29,156 bases of DNA, taken from Bacteroidota bacterium (GTDB taxonomy: Bacteria; Bacteroidota; Bacteroidia; Chitinophagales; Chitinophagaceae). Below are positions 24,277 to 29,156 of this stretch, in pieces; position 1 is the first letter of the stretch; each line of letters opens with the position of its first letter. The position numbers and the translations under genes were made by a program. The stretch lies in NCBI GenBank assembly GCA_023437225.1, contig JAEZGS010000021.1:1-29156 (forward strand). The letters are read 5' to 3'. The notes under the pieces are model-generated. The model was not told the DNA's origin. It made no database searches and saw only the letters and a program-made list of their open reading frames with translations.

Positions 24277-27200
24277 ATGAGAAAACGTCTTACACAATTG
24301 TTTGTGTTAATGCTATTCTCACTCACAGCATTTACACAAGTTAGAACGGTGACAGGAACAGTGGTTGATCAAACCGGGGCACCGGTTCCTTTTGCATCAG
24401 TCAGAGTTCAGGGTACAGGTCGCGGTGTTACTGCCGATGAAAACGGTGCATTCAGCATCCAGGCAAATCAGGGAGAGGTTTTGCAAATCTCCGCTGTTGG
24501 TATTCGTGCAGTAAATGTTAGTGTTGGTGCAAACACCACTTACACTGTTACAGTAGAAAAGTCCGGCGTATTGAATGAAGTGGTTGTAACTGCGCTTAAT
24601 ATTCGCCGCGACAAAAAAGCTGTTGCCTATTCAGCGCAAAATGTTTCGGGTGAGCGTCTGAACATTGCACGTGAAACCAATCTCGCCAATGCAATAAGCG
24701 GAAAGGTTGCCGGAGTGCAGATTGTAGGAACTCCATCAGTAGGTTTCCGCAATCCAACGATTAGAATTCGCGGTGTCAATACACTGGCAGGAGAGGGCCC
24801 GTTATATGTACTCGATGGCACACCTGTAGACGCCTCTGCAATCAACTTAGACAACGTTGAAAATTTGTCGGTCCTTAAAGGAGCACCGGCAACTGCATTA
24901 TACGGGCAACGGGCTGCAGGTGGAGTGGTGCTCGTAACTTCCAAGAAAGGAAAGCGCAATTCACCACCGCGCGTGGAAGTGAATACATCAGTAACACTTG
25001 AACGCGTTGGATTATTACCCGACTATCAAAATGAATATGCAGGAGGTTACAGCAATGATTTTCTACCATTTGAATTTGATGCAACACGCCATCCCGCGGA
25101 ATGGGCATCTTTCGATGGACAAAACATGCTTGAATATTATGCGGATGAAAGCTGGGGGCCTAAGATGGATGGAAGAATGTATCGTCCTTACTGGAGCTGG
25201 TTCCCGGGTCCTGAGTTTGGAAAAGAAATTCCATTACTTCCCCAGGAGGATAACGTGAGAGATTTCTTCGAGACAGGAATCACTACGAATAACAACATCT
25301 CTGTGTCAGGTGGTGGAAATAACTTCGTCTACAGGCTTACGTATAATAACATCTTTCGCACAACGCCTGTTCCCAATTCTGGTCAGAACAGGAACTTTCT
25401 TACAGCATCCACAAGTTTCGATCTGAACAAGTTCATTACGATAAACTCAAATATCAATTACCAAACCACATCACGTTATGGTAATTTTCTTGAAGGTTAT
25501 GGTGGAGGTTTAACTGGTAGTTTCAACCAGTGGTTCCAGCGCCAGATCGATATGGATCGACTAAAGAATTATAAGAACCCCGATGGATCATTCAATTCAT
25601 GGAACATTCTTGGACCGGCCGATTATGATCCTGATGATCCAGGGTATTTTCTACGTCCGTTGTATTGGGACAATCCATACTATGACGTGACGGAAAACAT
25701 TCCACATCTTCGTTCCGATCGGATCTATGGCGACGTTGGCCTGACGGTCAACATACTAAAGAACCTTAGTGTAACCGGTACTGTCAGGGGCGATATATTC
25801 AGTGATAATTCCGATTCAAGGATCACTGAAGGCGGCTTGAATATCGCGCGATACGGTGAAGCATCGAATCGTAACACAGAATACAACTACGAGGGCATAG
25901 TATCATATGATACAAAGTTTGGCGATTTCGATCTTGATGCTAACATCGGTGGAAACATTTTGAAAATTCAGAATTTTAATTACCAGGGTAATACAGTTGG
26001 AGGCCTTGCCATTCCTGGCTTCTACAGCTTATTGTCTTCTAAAGACCGGCCGTTCGCGAGGACAAACCTGGTGCAACTTCGTAGGAATAGTTTGTTTGCA
26101 AGAGCATCGTTGGGATGGAATCAAACAGTGTTTGTAGAATTGTCGGGAAGAAACGACTGGTCGTCTGCATTGCCGGAGGATAACAATTCATATTTCTATC
26201 CTTCTGTAGGTGTAAGTCTTGTATTCAGCGAATTTGATGCGATCAAGAATGTGGATGCGATAAGTTTTGCAAAACTGCGCGCAGCATTCGGACAGGTAGG
26301 TCGCGATCTGGATCCTTACAATGTTCGTGACTATTTCGAAGCGGGAAATATTTACGGATCAAATGCTCCGCTATTCACACCTAATACGCAGCCAAATCCC
26401 AATCTTAAACCCAGCTTACAGAATTCATATGAAGCAGGACTTGAGATGAGGTTTTTGGATAATCGAATTGGTTTCGATGTTGCTTATTACAAGAATATAA
26501 ACACCGATCAGATCCTCGCCATACAGGTTCCTAACTCGAGCGGCATCACAAGTTCATTCATTAATGCAGGAAAAATAGAGAGCCAGGGTATTGAATTATT
26601 AATAGAAGCAAGTCCTGTCAAGCGCGAAGATTTTACATGGGACATCACTTTGAATTTTGCTAGGAACCGGAATAAAGTAGTAGAACTTGAAGAAGGCCTG
26701 GACAACTATGTATTGGGTAATGCAACTACTTTCCGTAAATCGATTCAGTTGCAGGCACGTGTAGGTGAGCCATGGGGGCAGATCGTGGGAACGAGATATA
26801 TGCGCGATGCAAAGACCGGGCTGCCTTTACTCACTGCAACGGGCAACTGGAGAGTGGAAGATAACCAGGTGCTAAAGAATGCTCTTCCCGATTTCACGGG
26901 CGGTATGCAAAACTTTTTGACGTTTAAAGGATTCACCTTAGGATTCAACATTGACTTTCAGAAAGGTGGTGCATTCTATTCTGTAACAAGAATGTTCAAT
27001 GCATACTCTGGCCTCGGTGCGGAAACTGTTGGTTTGAACGATAAGGGAAATCCAATGCGCGATGCTGTTGCAGATGGCGGAGGTTTACGTCCGATTGGTA
27101 TCATGCCGGACAGCACCGAGAATACTGGTTTGTACGTTGATCCGCAAGTATATTTTGGAAGGCAGTTTGATTTGCACGAAAGATGGATTTATGACGCAAG

Positions 27201-27426
27201 TTTTGTGAAGCTTCGCGAAGTTAGTCTTGGATACACTTTCAACCCACGTACGTTTTCAAGAGTTGGAATAAAAGGACTGAGTCTTTCAGTAATCGCCCGA
27301 AACGTTGCATTGTTGTATTCAAATGTTGATGGAATTGATCCGTCGGAACTTGAAGTGTACTGGCACGAAGGCGGACAGTTACCTGCGACACGATCGCTGG
27401 GACTTAACGCGAGAATTATTTTCTAA
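24277..27426 (+). CDS. SusC/RagA-family TonB-dependent outer-membrane transporter
   Basis: Outer-membrane active transporter that, with its SusD lipoprotein lid, imports glycans, peptides or other large nutrients using TonB energy. I start it at the ATG at 24277 (1049 residues), because MRKRLTQLFVLMLFSLTAFTQ is a normal signal peptide; an in-frame start at 24169 would add 36 residues of upstream non-coding text. After the signal come a carboxypeptidase-regulatory-like domain (about 23-100, VTGTVVDQTGAPVPFASVRV), a TonB-box-like stretch (NEVVVTAL), a plug domain (about 130-225; IRIRGVNTLAGEGPLYVLDG, ALYGQRAAGGVVLVTSKKG) and a long barrel ending in LNARIIF with the terminal Phe expected of OM barrels. 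There is no STN signalling domain, so sigma/anti-sigma control through it is unlikely. susD starts 17 bp later. The substrate cannot be deduced. Confidence 0.95.
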   Translation: MRKRLTQLFVLMLFSLTAFTQVRTVTGTVVDQTGAPVPFASVRVQGTGRGVTADENGAFSIQANQGEVLQISAVGIRAVNVSVGANTTYTVTVEKSGVLNEVVVTALNIRRDKKAVAYSAQNVSGERLNIARETNLANAISGKVAGVQIVGTPSVGFRNPTIRIRGVNTLAGEGPLYVLDGTPVDASAINLDNVENLSVLKGAPATALYGQRAAGGVVLVTSKKGKRNSPPRVEVNTSVTLERVGLLPDYQNEYAGGYSNDFLPFEFDATRHPAEWASFDGQNMLEYYADESWGPKMDGRMYRPYWSWFPGPEFGKEIPLLPQEDNVRDFFETGITTNNNISVSGGGNNFVYRLTYNNIFRTTPVPNSGQNRNFLTASTSFDLNKFITINSNINYQTTSRYGNFLEGYGGGLTGSFNQWFQRQIDMDRLKNYKNPDGSFNSWNILGPADYDPDDPGYFLRPLYWDNPYYDVTENIPHLRSDRIYGDVGLTVNILKNLSVTGTVRGDIFSDNSDSRITEGGLNIARYGEASNRNTEYNYEGIVSYDTKFGDFDLDANIGGNILKIQNFNYQGNTVGGLAIPGFYSLLSSKDRPFARTNLVQLRRNSLFARASLGWNQTVFVELSGRNDWSSALPEDNNSYFYPSVGVSLVFSEFDAIKNVDAISFAKLRAAFGQVGRDLDPYNVRDYFEAGNIYGSNAPLFTPNTQPNPNLKPSLQNSYEAGLEMRFLDNRIGFDVAYYKNINTDQILAIQVPNSSGITSSFINAGKIESQGIELLIEASPVKREDFTWDITLNFARNRNKVVELEEGLDNYVLGNATTFRKSIQLQARVGEPWGQIVGTRYMRDAKTGLPLLTATGNWRVEDNQVLKNALPDFTGGMQNFLTFKGFTLGFNIDFQKGGAFYSVTRMFNAYSGLGAETVGLNDKGNPMRDAVADGGGLRPIGIMPDSTENTGLYVDPQVYFGRQFDLHERWIYDASFVKLREVSLGYTFNPRTFSRVGIKGLSLSVIARNVALLYSNVDGIDPSELEVYWHEGGQLPATRSLGLNARIIF

Positions 27427-27443
27427 TCAACAAACAAAAAGTT

Positions 27444-28922
27444 ATGAAGCGATATATAAACAAAAACGGGATGCAGGTATTGCTCTGTTTCTTGTTGATC
27501 GGAGTTATAAGTTGTAATCCCGGAGATTTTGGTACGATCAACATAAATCCAAACCAGCCGTCTGAAGCGAATACTGCGGCGCTATTAACGGGAGCACAAA
27601 TTTCACTTCCCGGCGATGAAATAGGTCAGGCAACTGTGCTCACTTCCGCATATCCGAATCTGTATGTACAATTCCTTTCTGATAAACAGTATACTGAAAA
27701 TTCAAGATACAGTACTGTGGGATTCAACTATGGTGCGATATATACCGGACCATTGGACAATCTTCAGACGATTATTGACATCAATACAAATCCGGAGACT
27801 GCCCAGAATGCTGAACAATATGGCAGTAACGAAAACCAGATTGCAGCGGCAACAATTCTTTCGTCATACCTGTTTCTGCATTTGACCGACCGGTTTGGTG
27901 ACATTCCATTTACCGAAGCGTTGAAAGGTTCAGAATTGTTTCGACCTTCATTCACTCCGCAACAGGTGATATACGACAGTCTCTTCATTAGATTGAAACG
28001 AGCTTCGGATATGATTGATGAAAGCTCGGCAATCCAGGGCGATGTAATGTTTGGTGGAGACATGCATATGTGGCAGATTTTTGCCAATACGATGCGCCTT
28101 GTAATGGCTTTAAGAATTTCAGAGGTTGACCCAACCCGCGGACAAACAGAGTTCAATGCTGCGCTTGCTGATGGTGTGATCAGCAGTAATGATGAAAATA
28201 TCCAGTATTCTTATTTGGAAGATGATAACCAGGATAATCCCTGGCAGGATGCATTCGAAACCAGGCTTGATTTTGCGATCAGCCAGCCGCTTGCTGATAC
28301 ATTGAACGCATTAAATGATCCACGCATTACAATGTATGCTAATCCAGCGGCTGCAACAGGCACATATGTGGGAATGCCTTACGGTGTACCGGAATCTGAA
28401 GCGGGCGCAATTGCAAACGCCAGCATTTCATTTCTTGGAGATGCGGTCAGGCAACAAACATCTCCCACTTATATTTATACCCGTGCACAGGTATTGTTTT
28501 CGATGGCAGAGGCTGCGCATAGGGGATGGATCCCTGGTGGGGATGCATTGGCACAGGCTTACTACAATGATGCGATCAAGGCTTCATGGGAACAATGGGG
28601 TGTATTTAACCAGGGTCAGTACAACGCTTATATAGCACAACCTCGAGTCGCTTATACCGCAGGCACTGCTATGCAAAAGATAGCATTGCAAAAATGGATA
28701 TCATTATTCCTGAACGGCTATGAAGCATGGGCTGAATGGAGAAGACTCGATGCTCCTGTATTGCAGCCTGCGCCTGCAAGTCTTAACCCGGGCGGCGGCA
28801 TACCTGTAAGACAGGCCTATCCATCGTTTGAAGCCACGCTTAATACTGCAAACTATAATTCGGCGGTTCAAAACCTCGGTGGAGATGATGATCTGAACAC
28901 ACCGGTGTGGTGGGACAAATAA
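27444..28922 (+). CDS. SusD/RagB-family nutrient-binding outer-membrane lipoprotein
   Basis: Surface lipoprotein that caps the SusC barrel and binds the substrate. The 492-residue protein has a type II signal peptide: MQVLLCFLLIGVISC with the lipobox cysteine at residue 24. FGTININPNQPSEANTAALLTGAQ after it is typical of the SusD-like_2 branch. Helical TPR-like segments follow (AAATILSSYLFLHLTDRFGDIPFTEAL, typical 'DxxGDIPY'-like core), and ALQKWISLFLNGYEAWAEWRRL near the C-terminus is a strong family signature. It is co-transcribed with the susC gene. No glycosidase, peptidase or regulator follows within the window; whatever lies beyond 29156 could reveal the substrate. Confidence 0.95.
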   Translation: MKRYINKNGMQVLLCFLLIGVISCNPGDFGTININPNQPSEANTAALLTGAQISLPGDEIGQATVLTSAYPNLYVQFLSDKQYTENSRYSTVGFNYGAIYTGPLDNLQTIIDINTNPETAQNAEQYGSNENQIAAATILSSYLFLHLTDRFGDIPFTEALKGSELFRPSFTPQQVIYDSLFIRLKRASDMIDESSAIQGDVMFGGDMHMWQIFANTMRLVMALRISEVDPTRGQTEFNAALADGVISSNDENIQYSYLEDDNQDNPWQDAFETRLDFAISQPLADTLNALNDPRITMYANPAAATGTYVGMPYGVPESEAGAIANASISFLGDAVRQQTSPTYIYTRAQVLFSMAEAAHRGWIPGGDALAQAYYNDAIKASWEQWGVFNQGQYNAYIAQPRVAYTAGTAMQKIALQKWISLFLNGYEAWAEWRRLDAPVLQPAPASLNPGGGIPVRQAYPSFEATLNTANYNSAVQNLGGDDDLNTPVWWDK

Positions 28923-28957
28923 CAGAATGCGGAAAGCAGAATGCGGAATGCAGGATG
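28923..28957 (+). repeat. Five degenerate tandem heptamers (consensus CRGAATG) after susD
   Basis: Units read CAGAATG, CGGAAAG, CAGAATG, CGGAATG, CAGGATG in unbroken register over 35 bp, starting on the first base after the susD stop codon. Length and copy number equal those of the GGTAATC array at 9423, but the unit differs and has drifted. Confidence 0.85.
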
Positions 28958-28961
28958 ATAA

Positions 28962-29001
28962 GGAGGAACGGAGGAACGGAGAAACAGAGAAACAGAGAAT
29001 T
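28962..29001 (+). repeat. Five tandem octamers (GGAGGAAC to AGAGAATT series)
   Basis: Units read GGAGGAAC, GGAGGAAC, GGAGAAAC, AGAGAAAC, AGAGAATT: each later unit differs from the one before by 0-2 bases, a stepwise drift along the array. All units are purine-rich on the plus strand. It begins 4 bp after the heptamer array, so two tandem arrays with different periods are adjacent. Confidence 0.85.
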
Positions 29002-29012
29002 CTAAGCTGTAT

Positions 29013-29072
29013 TTAAGAGTTGAAAGTAAAGTCTATATGATGAGTCGTTGGGCGTTTACTTCTTACTCTTAA
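29013..29072 (+). other. 18-bp imperfect inverted repeat, possible stem-loop after susCD
   Basis: The arms 29013-29030 and 29055-29072 are complementary at 15 of 18 positions: 8 paired, a 3x3 internal mismatch, 7 paired, with a 24-nt loop. It is A/T-rich and lacks a GC stem followed by a T-run, so it is only a weak terminator candidate. The stretch 28923-29156 (234 bp) holds this, the two tandem arrays and no recognisable gene. Confidence 0.5.
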
Positions 29073-29156
29073 TACAGGTTTCTTTATGCAAATTATAATG
29101 TCCAGCCATTAATGCAAACTAGCGGTCATTCTCCCGGTTAGATTGTTTTGCCTTCA

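Noticed and set aside
1..29156. Mobile element, phage or defence island
   Set aside because: No transposase, integrase, terminal inverted repeats, nuclease/toxin modules or tRNA-adjacent att-like repeats were found; gene content is ordinary core and envelope functions.

Overview
The window looks like a chromosomal segment of a Bacteroidota bacterium, most likely Chitinophagales/Chitinophagaceae-like (the family is inferred). The grounds are a full-length SprA translocon protein, a type B type IX secretion (T9SS) sorting domain, a PorE-like OmpA protein, a SusC/SusD pair, an Lnb/DUF4105 protein, and promoters of the Bacteroidota form TTTG-N19-21-TAnnTTTG. Shine-Dalgarno sequences are weak or absent before most genes. 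I see no tRNA, rRNA, CRISPR array, insertion sequence, phage gene or integrase, and genes are tightly packed.

Layout. 1-913 (-): 5' part of fabH, running off the left edge. 984-8817 (+): ruvA and the giant sprA. 8928-9419 (+): a small exported protein of unknown function with its own near-consensus promoter. 9464-14891 (-): an SDR oxidoreductase, a T9SS cargo protein with PKD/Ig-like repeats, an alpha/beta hydrolase and an Lnb/DUF4105 membrane protein. 14907-19533 (-): guaB, dprA and a PorE-like protein. 19638-21180 (-): queE and folD. 21290-24148 (+): two predicted outer-membrane proteins 6 bp apart, the second with a ComEA-like helix-hairpin-helix segment before a beta-barrel. 24277-28922 (+): a susC/susD pair. 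28923-29156: 234 bp without a gene, holding short tandem repeats and a long imperfect inverted repeat.

How they fit together. Housekeeping genes (fatty acid initiation, Holliday junction processing, GMP synthesis, one-carbon folate, queuosine precursor, DNA processing) are mixed with cell-envelope genes. Three of the latter belong to T9SS biology: SprA, the outer-membrane exit channel; a PorE-like protein with TPR, propeller, CRD and OmpA domains; and a likely T9SS substrate. SusC/SusD is an outer-membrane uptake pair without neighbouring enzymes inside the window.

The most interesting signals are: (1) TAnnTTTG-type -7 boxes that end 3-4 nt before the start codons of guaB, folD, the 21290 gene and, with one mismatch, ruvA, which predicts leaderless transcripts; (2) the uncharacterised outer-membrane pair 21290-24148; and (3) five-copy heptamer repeats that begin directly after two stop codons (9423-9457 and 28923-28957). 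I did not find a clear new defence or mobile system.
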